Shown: positions 55,294 through 64,000 of the stretch, in pieces
Layout of the letters: each line of letters opens with the position of its first letter
How positions within the stretch are numbered: the first letter of the stretch is position 1
Origin: Variovorax sp. J22P240
Lineage (GTDB): Bacteria > Pseudomonadota > Gammaproteobacteria > Burkholderiales > Burkholderiaceae_C
Assembly (NCBI RefSeq): GCF_030316855.1
Contig: NZ_JASZYR010000001.1
Location: 496,001-560,000 of the forward strand
Reading direction: 5' to 3'
DNA length: 64,000 bases
The notes under the pieces: model-generated
Database searches by the model: none
The model's input: only the letters and a program-made list of their open reading frames with translations
What the model was told of the DNA's origin: nothing
Position numbers and translations under genes: made by a program

Positions 55294-56400
55294 ATGACAT
55301 TCGATCCATCGCGGCGCTCGCTCATCGGGGCGCTGACACTGGCCTGCGGCGGGGCCACCGTCGCGGCCTTGGCAGCGACAGCCGCCCCCGGCAAGGAATG
55401 GCGCGACGTGCTCGACACCCCGGCCGTGCGCAGCCCACTGGGCGCTCGCTCGCTCATCAACGGGCTGGCCCGTGCGGGACATCGCATCGTCGCCGTCGGC
55501 CAGCGCGGGCATGTCCTGCTGTCCGATGACGGCGGCGCGAGCTGGCGGCAGGCCGAAGTGCCGGTCAGCTCGGACCTGGTGGCGGTCTGCTTTCCGACGG
55601 AAAGACAGGGCTGGGCCGTGGGCCACGACGGCGTGATCCTGCGCAGCACGGACGCGGGCCAGAGTTGGACGCTCCAACTCGACGGCAGGCGCATGGGCGG
55701 TCTCGTGGTCGACTACTACGAGCAGCGCGTGGGCGCAGCGCAGGGGCTCGAGGCCCAGCGCGCCGCGGCCCTCCTCGACGAAGCCAAACGCTTCGCGGCC
55801 CAGGGTGCGGAGAACCCCTTGCTCGATGTCTGGTTCAAGGACGCACAAACTGGCTATGCGGTGGGCGCCTTCGGCTTGGCCTTGCGCACCAACGACGGCG
55901 GTGCGCGCTGGGAGCCGCTGATGCATGCGCTGGACAACCCCAAGAGCCTGCACCTCTATGCGGTCCGGTCCGTCGCCGACGACGTCTTTGTCGTGGGCGA
56001 ACAGGGGCTGGCGTTGCAGCTCGAAAGCGCCACGGACCGCTTCGTCATCCGTGAGACGCCCTACAAGGGCACTCTGTTCGGCATCGTTGCCGGCACGCGT
56101 GCGTTGATCGCCTTCGGCCTGCGCGGCAGCGTGGTGCGCAGCACCGACGGCGGCCGGAGCTGGTCCCAGGTCACCACCGGCGTGCAGACCGGCCTGACCG
56201 CGGGCCTGCGCCGGAGCGACGGCCGCATCGTGCTGGTCAGCCAGGCCGGCCACGTCCTCGTCAGCCAGGATGACGGCGCGAGCTTCCAGTCATTGCGCGT
56301 CGATCAGCCCATGCCTGCAGCCGCCGTGGCCGAAGCCGCCGGCGGCGCCCTCGTCATCGCCGGGCCACGCGGCGCGGCGCGCCCATTGCCGCTGTCCTGA
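55294..56400 (+). CDS. Ycf48/BNR-repeat beta-propeller protein with Tat-like signal
   Basis: 368 residues. The N-terminus PSRRSLIGAL resembles a twin-arginine motif followed by a hydrophobic stretch, suggesting export in folded form. The body has repeated BNR/Ycf48 motifs: LLSDDGGASWRQAEVP, ILRSTDAGQSWTLQ, LRTNDGGARWEPL, VRSTDGGRSWSQV and VSQDDGASFQSL. Such propellers accompany DUF1302/DUF1329/MMPL clusters and may serve as an assembly or scaffold factor. No enzymatic motif is seen. Confidence 0.88.
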   Translation: MTFDPSRRSLIGALTLACGGATVAALAATAAPGKEWRDVLDTPAVRSPLGARSLINGLARAGHRIVAVGQRGHVLLSDDGGASWRQAEVPVSSDLVAVCFPTERQGWAVGHDGVILRSTDAGQSWTLQLDGRRMGGLVVDYYEQRVGAAQGLEAQRAAALLDEAKRFAAQGAENPLLDVWFKDAQTGYAVGAFGLALRTNDGGARWEPLMHALDNPKSLHLYAVRSVADDVFVVGEQGLALQLESATDRFVIRETPYKGTLFGIVAGTRALIAFGLRGSVVRSTDGGRSWSQVTTGVQTGLTAGLRRSDGRIVLVSQAGHVLVSQDDGASFQSLRVDQPMPAAAVAEAAGGALVIAGPRGAARPLPLS

Positions 56401-56419
56401 ACGCGGCCGGAGTTTCCTC

Positions 56420-58903
56420 ATGCACACCCCCCTCGATTCCGAGAAGGATCACGAGCACACGACGCTCGACACCTTCGACCCCCGCTCCGGTTCCATCCTC
56501 GAGCGGCTGGTCTTCAATCACCGTCTCGTGGTGATGCTCATCTGCGCGTTCGTCACAGTGGTGCTGGCGGCGCTCGCTGTGAGCCGGCTGTCGCTCAACG
56601 CCAGCTTCGAAAAGATGATCCCGCACGGTCATCCCTACATCCAGAACTACCTGGAGCACAAGAACGACCTGCGTGGCCTTGGCAACTCGCTGCGCATCGT
56701 GGTCGAGAACAAGCGCGGCGACGTCTACGACGCGGGCTATCTCGACACGCTTCGCAAGATCAACGACGAGCTGTTCCTGATGCCAGGCGTGGACCGCGCC
56801 TGGCTCAAGTCGCTGTGGACGCCTTCCGTGCGATGGACGGAGGTCACGGAGGAGGGCTTGCGCGGCGGCCCCGTGATGCCGGACGGCTACGACGGCTCGG
56901 CACGAGCCACCGAACAACTGCGGGGCAACATCGCGCGCTCCGGACTGGTCGGAAGTCTTGTCGCGAGCGACTTCAGGTCCAGCATGATCGTGGTGCCCCT
57001 GCTCGACAAGGACGCGACCACCGGCCAGCGCATCGACTACCGTGCGCTGTCGCATGCCATCGAGCAGCTTCGAACCCGCTACGAGGCCACACCGGCCGGC
57101 GAATCCCAGGCCGTTCGCATGCACGTGGTCGGCTTCGCCAAGCTCGTCGGCGACCTGATCGACGGGCTGCACCTGATGGCGCTCTACTTCGCCGTGGCCG
57201 CGCTGATCGCCGCGGCCATCATCTACCTCTACACGCGCTGCGTGCGCAGCACCGGACTGGTGATTGCGTGTTCGCTGATCGCGGTCGTGTGGCAACTCGG
57301 GCTGGTCGCGGCCTTCGGCCTCGAACTCGATCCCTACTCGATCCTCGTGCCTTTCCTGGTGTTCGCGATCGGCGTCTCGCACGGCGCGCAGAAGATGAAC
57401 GGCATCATGCAGGACATCGGGCGCGGCGCGCACCGGCTGGTCGCGGCGCGCTTCACCTTTCGCCGGCTGTTCCTGGCCGGCCTGACCGCATTGCTCGCGG
57501 ACGTCGTCGGCTTCGCCGTGCTGATGGTGATCGACATCCCGGTCATCCAGGAGCTGGCGCTGACCGCCAGCGTCGGCGTGGCGGTGCTCATCTTCACCAA
57601 CCTGATCCTGCTCCCGGTGCTGCTTTCCTATGTCGGCGTGAGCCCCGCAGCGGCGGCGCGCAGCCTGCACGCGGAAGAGGGCGCGGGCAAGGCACGCGGC
57701 TTCGAGCGCCTGTGGAACTGGCTCGGGCATTTCGTCGAACGGCGCTGGGCCTTGCGCGCGGTCGTGGCGAGCGCCGCGCTTGCAGTGCTCGGCTTCGGCG
57801 TCAGCCAGGGCTTGAAGATCGGCGATCTCGATCCCGGCGCACCGGAGCTTCGGCCCGACTCGCGCTACAACCGCGACAACGCCTACATCACGGACCACTA
57901 CGCGCTGTCGAGCGACACCTTCGCCGTGATCGTCAAGACCGCGAAGGAAGGCTGCCTGAAGTACCCCACGCTGGTTGAGGCCGATCGCCTTGCCTGGACG
58001 CTGCAGCAGCTTCCCGGCGTGCAGACCACGGTGGCGCTGACCGGCGCGGTGCGCCAGATCACCGCGGGCAGCAACGAGGGCAGCCCGAAGTGGCTCACCA
58101 TCGCGCGCAACCAGGACGTGCTGAACTACGGCGCACAGCAGGCGAGCGTCAACAATCCGGACCTCTTCAACACCGAGTGTTCGGTGATGCCCGTGATCGC
58201 CTACCTGTCGGACCATCGGGCCGAGACGCTCGACGGCGTGGTGCGAGCGAGCGCGGAGTTCGCGCAGGCCCATGACAGCGAGGACCGCAAGTTCCTGCTG
58301 GCCGCCGGCAGCGCCGGCATCGAGGCCGCCACCAACATCGTCGTGCGCAAGGCCTGGGGCCAGATGCTGCTGCTCGTCTATGCAGCGGTCATCGTGCTGT
58401 GCTTCATCACCTTCCGCAGCTGGCGCGCGGTGGTGGTCGCCGTGGTCCCGCTGGTCATCACCTCCGTGCTGTGCGAGGCGCTCATGGTGGCGCTGGGCAT
58501 CGGCGTCAAGGTCGCCACCTTGCCGGTCATCGCGCTCGGCGTGGGCATCGGCGTGGACTATGCGCTGTACCTCCTGAGCGTGCAGCTTGCCTTCCAGCGC
58601 AAGGGCGAATCACTTGGGCAGGCCTACCGCCGAGCGCTGCAGTTCACGGGCAAGGTGGTGGTGCTGGTCGGCATCACGCTGGCGGCGGGCGTGGTCACCT
58701 GGGCGTTCTCGCCGATCAAGTTCCAGGCCGACATGGGCATCCTGCTGGCCTTCATGTTCGTGTGGAACATGGTGGGCGCGGTCGTGCTGATTCCGGCGCT
58801 GTCGCACTTCCTGCTGCCGGGGCGCGATGTGAGCCAAGAAGCAAAGAAGTCTCTGGAGCCAAAGGGAGGACGCCAGCCGCGTGTCGTGATCCAGGAGTCA
58901 TAG
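56420..58903 (+). CDS. MMPL-type RND transporter
   Basis: 827-residue inner-membrane transporter with twelve predicted helices in two halves. The first periplasmic loop begins after NHRLVVMLICAFVTVVLAALAV, and the SSD-like segment FAIGVSHGAQKMNG in the first half and GVGIGVDYALYLLSV in the second are MMPL family features. A large periplasmic domain lies in each half. RND transporters of this class move hydrophobic molecules or lipids. In this cluster it probably works with the DUF1302, DUF1329 and Ycf48-like proteins for uptake or export of a lipophilic substrate. The ATG at 56420 has CCGGAG upstream. Confidence 0.92.
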   Translation: MHTPLDSEKDHEHTTLDTFDPRSGSILERLVFNHRLVVMLICAFVTVVLAALAVSRLSLNASFEKMIPHGHPYIQNYLEHKNDLRGLGNSLRIVVENKRGDVYDAGYLDTLRKINDELFLMPGVDRAWLKSLWTPSVRWTEVTEEGLRGGPVMPDGYDGSARATEQLRGNIARSGLVGSLVASDFRSSMIVVPLLDKDATTGQRIDYRALSHAIEQLRTRYEATPAGESQAVRMHVVGFAKLVGDLIDGLHLMALYFAVAALIAAAIIYLYTRCVRSTGLVIACSLIAVVWQLGLVAAFGLELDPYSILVPFLVFAIGVSHGAQKMNGIMQDIGRGAHRLVAARFTFRRLFLAGLTALLADVVGFAVLMVIDIPVIQELALTASVGVAVLIFTNLILLPVLLSYVGVSPAAAARSLHAEEGAGKARGFERLWNWLGHFVERRWALRAVVASAALAVLGFGVSQGLKIGDLDPGAPELRPDSRYNRDNAYITDHYALSSDTFAVIVKTAKEGCLKYPTLVEADRLAWTLQQLPGVQTTVALTGAVRQITAGSNEGSPKWLTIARNQDVLNYGAQQASVNNPDLFNTECSVMPVIAYLSDHRAETLDGVVRASAEFAQAHDSEDRKFLLAAGSAGIEAATNIVVRKAWGQMLLLVYAAVIVLCFITFRSWRAVVVAVVPLVITSVLCEALMVALGIGVKVATLPVIALGVGIGVDYALYLLSVQLAFQRKGESLGQAYRRALQFTGKVVVLVGITLAAGVVTWAFSPIKFQADMGILLAFMFVWNMVGAVVLIPALSHFLLPGRDVSQEAKKSLEPKGGRQPRVVIQES

Positions 58904-58978
58904 ATGTGCAATTCGAGCCATTCGATCTACTATCGATGGCCGCTGCGGCAGCCCGCCGTGCGAAGGATGGAGGCACAC

Positions 58979-59323
58979 ATGAGGATCTGGATCATCCCGC
59001 GGGTCGCGATGCTCGCCGCCGTGCTGGCACTGTGCGGCTGCACCTACTACGCGCCACCCGCCTATCCAGTGATGGCCCCGGCCAACTTCGATCGCTCCTT
59101 CGACGCAGCGGCGCCTGCGATGCGCGACCAAGGGCTCGCGATCCACACCGAGGACCGCGCCAGCGGCATGATCATCGGCACGCTCGGCGGAGGCACCGTG
59201 TCGACCAGCGTGCGCCGGCAGGCGGATGGCAGCGTGCGCGTGCAGTTCGACGCCACGGGACCGCGTGATCCCGCGCTGATCGATCGGATCTCGCGAGGCT
59301 ACGACAGCCGCATGGGGCGCTGA
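58979..59323 (+). CDS. Small lipoprotein
   Basis: 114 residues with a signal peptide and lipobox ALCGC (cysteine near residue 21) followed by TYYAPPAYPVM. The rest is a small soluble domain with a glycine-rich GMIIGTLGGGTVSTSV turn, reminiscent of glycine-zipper-like envelope lipoproteins, without clear family. A GGATGGAGGC site precedes the chosen ATG; an upstream start would add 25 residues lacking signal features. Located 75 bp after the MMPL gene and 25 bp before pgaA; it may belong to either unit. Confidence 0.7.
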   Translation: MRIWIIPRVAMLAAVLALCGCTYYAPPAYPVMAPANFDRSFDAAAPAMRDQGLAIHTEDRASGMIIGTLGGGTVSTSVRRQADGSVRVQFDATGPRDPALIDRISRGYDSRMGR

Positions 59324-59348
59324 CCTTCCACCGCATGCTCCCCGGCCA

Positions 59349-61511
59349 ATGACGCTTCGACTGCGATTCACGGCCCGGATGCGCTGGAGGTGCGTCGGAA
59401 TAGCCGGGATTGCCGCATGCAGCGGTACGGCAGGACAGACCCCACCGCCGTTCGACCCGGCCATGCCGGCGCCCGGCCTGGCTGAAGCCGCCCGCGCGCA
59501 ATCCGGGGCCGACAAGCGGTCCGATGCCGGGACGGACGCGTCGGCGCTGCTCGAGCGCGGCCGCGCCTCCCTGCGAGCCGGCGATCGCTACGCGGCCCTC
59601 GCCGCCATCGCGCAGGCCCGGCGCTTTCAACTCGACAACGCCGAGATTGCGCAGGCCCTGGCCGATGTGCTGATGGAACTGGGCGCCTCGAGTGCCGCGG
59701 CCCATGCGCTGGGCGCGCGCGCTGATGCGGGCGTGCGCAGCCGCGTGGCCGGCCAACGCCTGCGCTGGGCCATCGACATCCCCCCGCTTTCGCCGGATCC
59801 GCGGCGGCGCTTCGACGATGTGGATCCGGCACTGGCCCGCCTGGACGAGTTGCTCGCCGAGGCGCGTGCCGCCGCCCCGCCGGACGCAGGGCTCATCACT
59901 CGCCTGCAGCGCGACCGTGCGGTGGCCCTGCGCCATCGCGAGCGCTGGAAGGAGGCGGTGGACCAGGTGGGCTTGCTGCGCGCGACGGGCGACGCCGTTC
60001 CGGCCTATGTCCTCCAGGCGGAGGCGGACGCGCTGCTCGCACTGCGCCGCCCCATGGATGCGCGCCGCGTCTACGAAGAGGCCCTGCAGCGCCTGTCGCC
60101 GGCAGAGCGCAAGGACGAGGACGGTCCGTGGCGGTCGATGATGACCGGGCGCGCCTACGCGGAGACGGAGAGCGAGGACTTCGACGCCGCCTTCGCCACC
60201 GTCGACGCCCTGCTGGCCGCTGCAGGGCCGCCGTGGCGCAGTGCCGGCGAGCTGCAGACGCCGCGCGGGAACGACACCTGGCTCGAAGCGCAAGCGCTCG
60301 ACGCCGCCATGCGCAGCTATGCCGACATGCCCGCCGCCGCCTGGGCGCGCATCGCACCGCTGGAGCGCGGCGCGCCGGCCCTCCCATGGCTGCGCGCGCA
60401 GGCGGCCGATGTCGCTGCACAGCAGGGCTGGCCCCGTCAGGCCGAGGACGGCATCGACATCGCCGCGGCCCTCGCACCCGAAGACTTCGGCATCCGCGTG
60501 CAGCAGGTGGATTCGGACACGCGCCGACATCGCCTGCTGCGGGCCGAGGAGCGCCTGGCGCCGCTGCTGGAGCAAGGCGCGGACATTCCACGCGTGCAGC
60601 AGGTGCGGCGGGAACTCGACGCCGCAATGGGCCCCAGCGTGCGATTCGAGCTGGGAGGCAGGCACACCGACAGCCAGGCACTTCAAGGGCCCGGAAACGG
60701 CGGGGAGGTCAGCCTTCAGGTCGAGTCCTCGACCTTTGGGGGCACATGGCGGCTCATCGGTCTGGCCGACAGCAGCTCCGACTCCCTGGAGGAAGGGCGC
60801 GCCAAGCGCCATCGCGTCGGCGGCGGGGTGCAGGCGCGCTGGCCCGATTGGAAGCTGAATGCGTTGGCATGGTCGCAGACGGGCTCCCTGAACACTTCCG
60901 GCGGTTCGCTCGCCGCCCAGTGGGAGCCGACCGATCACTGGACCTTCCTGGCGGACGCCGCGAAGCATTCGCCGGACGCCCCGTTGCGCGCAGACTTCCA
61001 CGGCATCACCGCGGATGCGGTGCGCGGCGGCCTGCGCTATGCGTGGAACGAATCGACGGAGGCGGGCCTGAAGGCGCAGTACATGGACTTCAGCGACGGC
61101 AACAAGCGGGATCAGGTGACGATCGACGGCACTCTCAAGCTGCTCGATCGGCCGCACCTGGACGTCACGCTCAAGCCGCGCGTCGAATGGCAGCGCAACA
61201 GCTTGCTGGTCACGCCGTATTTCAATCCGAAGGAGTCATGGCTGCCTTCCATCGAGGCACAGGTGGAACATGTCATGTGGCGCGTCTACGAGCGCACACT
61301 CCTGCAACGGCTGCGACTGACCGTGGGCATGTTCGAGCAACGCTTCTTCGGCGGAAACGCGGTGGGCGGCGCCGCGTATGAACAGACTTGGCGCCACGAT
61401 CCCTGGACCGAGCTGACCTGGGGCATCGAGTGGGCGAGCAACGTGTACAACGGCCAGCGCGAGCGCACCCTGAACGGCTACCTGAAGCTTGAACACAGGT
61501 TTGGAAGATGA
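59349..61511 (+). CDS. pgaA: Poly-beta-1,6-N-acetyl-D-glucosamine export porin PgaA
   Basis: 720-residue outer-membrane protein. The N-terminal half is made of TPR-like helices (about 60-430; ALLERGRASLRAGDRYAALAAIAQA and similar), and the C-terminal half is a beta-barrel ending LNGYLKLEHRFGR. This TPR-plus-barrel layout, the length and the following pgaB and pgaC identify PgaA, which exports de-N-acetylated poly-GlcNAc in biofilms. Its TGA overlaps the ATG of pgaB. Confidence 0.9.
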   Translation: MTLRLRFTARMRWRCVGIAGIAACSGTAGQTPPPFDPAMPAPGLAEAARAQSGADKRSDAGTDASALLERGRASLRAGDRYAALAAIAQARRFQLDNAEIAQALADVLMELGASSAAAHALGARADAGVRSRVAGQRLRWAIDIPPLSPDPRRRFDDVDPALARLDELLAEARAAAPPDAGLITRLQRDRAVALRHRERWKEAVDQVGLLRATGDAVPAYVLQAEADALLALRRPMDARRVYEEALQRLSPAERKDEDGPWRSMMTGRAYAETESEDFDAAFATVDALLAAAGPPWRSAGELQTPRGNDTWLEAQALDAAMRSYADMPAAAWARIAPLERGAPALPWLRAQAADVAAQQGWPRQAEDGIDIAAALAPEDFGIRVQQVDSDTRRHRLLRAEERLAPLLEQGADIPRVQQVRRELDAAMGPSVRFELGGRHTDSQALQGPGNGGEVSLQVESSTFGGTWRLIGLADSSSDSLEEGRAKRHRVGGGVQARWPDWKLNALAWSQTGSLNTSGGSLAAQWEPTDHWTFLADAAKHSPDAPLRADFHGITADAVRGGLRYAWNESTEAGLKAQYMDFSDGNKRDQVTIDGTLKLLDRPHLDVTLKPRVEWQRNSLLVTPYFNPKESWLPSIEAQVEHVMWRVYERTLLQRLRLTVGMFEQRFFGGNAVGGAAYEQTWRHDPWTELTWGIEWASNVYNGQRERTLNGYLKLEHRFGR

Positions 61512-63313
61512 GCGCGAACCATGTCATGAACACCGCGATGTACGCCCTGGCGCGCGTGCTGTTGCTGGTGGGCGCGTGCATTGCGGTGCGGCCCGCCTTG
61601 GCGCAACAACCATCGTCGGTGTCGGCATCGACGCCGACCTTCGCAAGTGTCGCCCTCCATGACGTGGTCGATTCCAAGGGGGAACTCGACGATGACGCGG
61701 TCACCACCGACCGCTTGGTGAGCTTCTTCGACTGGCTGGTCGGCAACGGATGGACCGCGGTCTCGCTCGATGACATCGCGCGCGCGGGTCGCGGCGAGGA
61801 CGCGCTGCCGGCCAAGGCCGTGCTGATCACTTTCGATGATGGCTACCGGAGTCTGTACACCCGCGTCTATCCGTTGGCCCTGGCCTACGGCTTCCCGATC
61901 ATCGCGGCGCTGGTGGGCAACTGGATGGAGCCGCCCGCAGGCTCGATGGTGAAATACGGCAGCCGCATGGTCCCGCGCGAGCGCTTCATCACCTGGGATC
62001 AGGCGCGCGAGATGCAGCGCTCGCGGCTGGTTGAATTCGCGCTGCATAGCCAGGCGCTGCATGCTGAAGTCGTCGGCAACCCGCAGGGCAACACCATGCC
62101 CTCGGCGGTGACGCGCAGCTACGTTCCCGGCGTTGGCTACCAGAGCGAAGCCGACTTTGCAGCAGCATTGCGCGCCGACCTTGCGAGCGGGCGCGCCATG
62201 CTGCAGCGCGAACTGGGCCGCGCGCCGCGTGCGTTGGCCTGGCCCTACGGTCGCTACAACGCCCTGGGCACGCAATCGGCGCGCGACCTGGGCTTCGAAT
62301 TTGCTCTCGTGCTCGACCGGGGGCCCGCATTCTTGAACGAGCCTTTGAGACTGGTCCGCTACCTGCCCACCTACAACCCGCCGCTGCTGGAACTGGCGCA
62401 GAGCCTGCGGCCCGATCCGAACGAAAGACGCGTGGATCGCCTGGTGTGCCTCGACCCGGCCGCCTTGTGGGCCGGCGATGAGGTCGCCAGCAATGAACGC
62501 CTGGGTCGCGCGATCGAACGCGTGCGAGCACTGGGCGTGACCGGCCTCGTCGTCGATGCGGTACGCCACGACGCGCAGGGGCGAATCACCGCCGCCTGGT
62601 TTCCGACACGCGAACTGCCGCTGGCGGGAGACTGGCTCTCGCGCGTTGCCTGGCAAATGCATACGCGCGCCGACGTGAAGGTCTACGCCCGTCTGCCTCA
62701 CCGCCGGGCGCTCGCCGCGTTGGGCGATGAAGCGCGCGTGCAGCGCCTCTATGAGGATCTGGGCGCACTGGTGCCATTGGACGGCTGGCTGCTCGAAGAC
62801 GCCGGGCCGCTGGCACAGCCGGTGCGCTTCGACGATCCGCCGCCGCTCTTCGAGCATCGTCCGGGCATTCCCCTGAGCTGGTCCGCGTGGGTGGTGCGCG
62901 AACGGCGACGTTCGATGCTCAAGGCGCTTGGCCGCACCGACGGGCCCGACGCACTGGGGTGGAGGGCTTTCGCCGCCCTGGATGCCGCCCGACCCGGACT
63001 GGAGTTGCTGTGGCTCGCGCCGACGCGCGCCGTCGCCGCGCCGCACCCGCTGGCAGAAATCAGCCTGGTGCCAACTGGCTTCGGCGATCCGGTCGCCGAC
63101 AACCGCCTCGCGCGTGTCGATCCCACGCTCTTGAGCTGGTTCACCGGCTCCGCGCCGCCCGATGCACGCCTGCTCACCCGCAAGGCCGTCGACTTCCAGC
63201 GCCACGGCGGCGTCTCGCTGGGCTGGTGCCCCGACGATCCGGTCGCCGACATTCCTGCAGCGGCCGTCGCGGCGCCCGGGGTGTCGGCGTCCATCTTCCC
63301 GCTGCGACGTTGA
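61508..63313 (+). CDS. pgaB: Poly-beta-1,6-N-acetyl-D-glucosamine N-deacetylase PgaB
   Basis: 601-residue periplasmic enzyme. The N-terminal CE4 deacetylase domain (about 45-290) has VLITFDDGYRS with D110/D111, and the metal histidines H180 and H185 in LHSQALH. The C-terminal GHL13-type domain (about 310-600) is present but a little shorter than in E. coli PgaB. Signal cleavage looks like ALAQQ; a VGAC tetrapeptide at 20-23 is a poor lipobox, so it may be soluble where E. coli PgaB is lipidated. It partially de-N-acetylates PNAG before export through PgaA. Confidence 0.9.
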   Translation: MSANHVMNTAMYALARVLLLVGACIAVRPALAQQPSSVSASTPTFASVALHDVVDSKGELDDDAVTTDRLVSFFDWLVGNGWTAVSLDDIARAGRGEDALPAKAVLITFDDGYRSLYTRVYPLALAYGFPIIAALVGNWMEPPAGSMVKYGSRMVPRERFITWDQAREMQRSRLVEFALHSQALHAEVVGNPQGNTMPSAVTRSYVPGVGYQSEADFAAALRADLASGRAMLQRELGRAPRALAWPYGRYNALGTQSARDLGFEFALVLDRGPAFLNEPLRLVRYLPTYNPPLLELAQSLRPDPNERRVDRLVCLDPAALWAGDEVASNERLGRAIERVRALGVTGLVVDAVRHDAQGRITAAWFPTRELPLAGDWLSRVAWQMHTRADVKVYARLPHRRALAALGDEARVQRLYEDLGALVPLDGWLLEDAGPLAQPVRFDDPPPLFEHRPGIPLSWSAWVVRERRRSMLKALGRTDGPDALGWRAFAALDAARPGLELLWLAPTRAVAAPHPLAEISLVPTGFGDPVADNRLARVDPTLLSWFTGSAPPDARLLTRKAVDFQRHGGVSLGWCPDDPVADIPAAAVAAPGVSASIFPLRR

Positions 63314-63342
63314 CGCGGGAGCTCACTGCGAGAGCGAAACCA

Positions 63343-64000
63343 ATGAGCCTTCACGACGTCATCTCCACTTTCTGCTTCGGCTATCCATTCGTGATGGCGT
63401 TGTACTGGATGAGCGGCGGCTTGCTCTACGTCTGGCTGCGCGGCCGCCATGAACCGCGGCCGGAGGACCCGCCGCCGCTTGCGGACTACCCGGGGGTGTC
63501 GGTGCTGGTGCCCTGCCATAACGAGGAGCGGCAGCTGGCCGAGACTTTCGGGGCACTGTCGCGAATCGACTACCCGAACTTCGAGGTCATCGCGATCAAC
63601 GACGGTTCCACCGACCGGACCGGAGCATGGCTTGAAGCCCTGATCCCGCAGATGCCGACGCTGCGCGTCGTACACCTGGACAGCAACCAGGGCAAGTCCA
63701 CTGCGCTGAACGCCGGCGCACTGGCCGCTCGGCACGAGTTGCTGGTATGCATCGACGGCGATGCGCTGCTCGAGCCGCACGCGCTGACGTGGATGGTGCG
63801 TCGCTTCCAGACCGACGCAAGCATCGGCGGGCTCACCGGCAATCCGCGCGTACGCAACCATGCAACGCTCCTGGGACGCCTGCAGGTCGGCGAGTTTTCG
63901 TCCATCGTGGGGCTCATCAAGCGAGCGCAGACCGTGTACGGATCGCTCTTCACTGTCTCCGGGGTCATCTGTGCCTTCCGCAAGCGCGCGTTGCAGGACG
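63343..64000 (+). CDS. pgaC: Poly-beta-1,6-N-acetyl-D-glucosamine synthase PgaC, 5' part
   Basis: First 219 codons of a family 2 glycosyltransferase cut off by the window end. A membrane helix near the N-terminus (about 7-30) is followed by GVSVLVPCHNEERQL, VIAINDGSTDRT with the UDP-binding aspartate and CIDGDALLEPHA with the DxD-type metal site, then GLTGNPRVRN. These blocks match PgaC/IcaA synthases, and the gene order pgaA-pgaB-pgaC confirms it. The remaining catalytic QxxRW region and pgaD lie beyond 64000. Confidence 0.92.
   Translation, partial: MSLHDVISTFCFGYPFVMALYWMSGGLLYVWLRGRHEPRPEDPPPLADYPGVSVLVPCHNEERQLAETFGALSRIDYPNFEVIAINDGSTDRTGAWLEALIPQMPTLRVVHLDSNQGKSTALNAGALAARHELLVCIDGDALLEPHALTWMVRRFQTDASIGGLTGNPRVRNHATLLGRLQVGEFSSIVGLIKRAQTVYGSLFTVSGVICAFRKRALQD

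Overview
The window is high-GC, densely packed DNA, with short intergenic gaps, many ATGA or GTGA start/stop overlaps and occasional TTG starts. Four tripartite-tricarboxylate-type (Bug/TctC) periplasmic receptors are present without any TctA/TctB membrane subunits, which is typical of Burkholderiales. Together with a class I PHA synthase, a BKACE enzyme, a DUF1302/DUF1329/MMPL unit and a Pga exopolysaccharide operon, this points to a soil or plant-associated betaproteobacterium, probably Comamonadaceae and Variovorax-like. That placement is inference from gene content. No rRNA, tRNA, CRISPR array, insertion sequence or phage gene was seen.

Layout. (1) 67-7365, plus strand: beta-carbonic anhydrase, a Bug receptor, a LivK-like binding protein, then an overlapping GH63-type glucosidase and GH13 amylase-family pair. 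(2) 7373-20573: a divergent carboxylase/PHA island. The minus-strand operon runs accB-like, accC-like, two paralogous 5S-type carboxyltransferase-like genes, a broken crotonase gene, PHA depolymerase, MaoC hydratase, PHA synthase and a small DUF1488-like gene. The plus-strand operon runs a stand-alone biotinyl domain, a GntR/FCD regulator, an acyl-CoA ligase and a PccB/MccB-type carboxyltransferase. The two operons leave one intergenic region whose opposed promoters share a 24-bp palindrome. (3) 20638-25555: DUF3302 protein, HlyD adaptor, NodT outer-membrane factor, patatin-like lipoprotein and a small unknown. (4) 25593-29359: hybrid histidine kinase, hotdog thioesterase and DUF3422 protein. 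(5) 29416-34991: a catabolic operon (Bug, RraA-like, D-2-hydroxyacid dehydrogenase, Bug, SMP-30 lactonase) divergent from an IclR regulator. (6) 35056-40096: a membrane cyclic-nucleotide-binding protein, TrkA, TrkH, DedA and an unknown membrane protein. (7) 40196-58903: a LAL-type LuxR regulator followed by a TauD-type dioxygenase, BKACE, hydrolase, quinone oxidoreductase, MFS, acyl-CoA ligase, YeiH, Bug, DUF1302, DUF1329, Ycf48-like and MMPL genes. (8) 58979-64000: a small lipoprotein, then pgaA, pgaB and the start of pgaC, cut by the window edge.

The most unusual part is island 2. It combines a 12S-type (acyl-CoA) and two 5S-type (keto-acid) carboxyltransferase relatives with one biotin carboxylase and two biotin carriers. 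Both 5S-like proteins have lost the carbamylated metal-binding lysine, and each has lost a different one of the two metal-binding histidines. This looks like a biotin enzyme whose 5S-like pair has been repurposed, under control of a local GntR regulator and tied to PHA/acyl-CoA metabolism. A second candidate is a pair of CCCCC-N9-GGGGG inverted repeats in front of the two transcription units that follow the LuxR regulator in region 7; they are plausible binding sites for that regulator.
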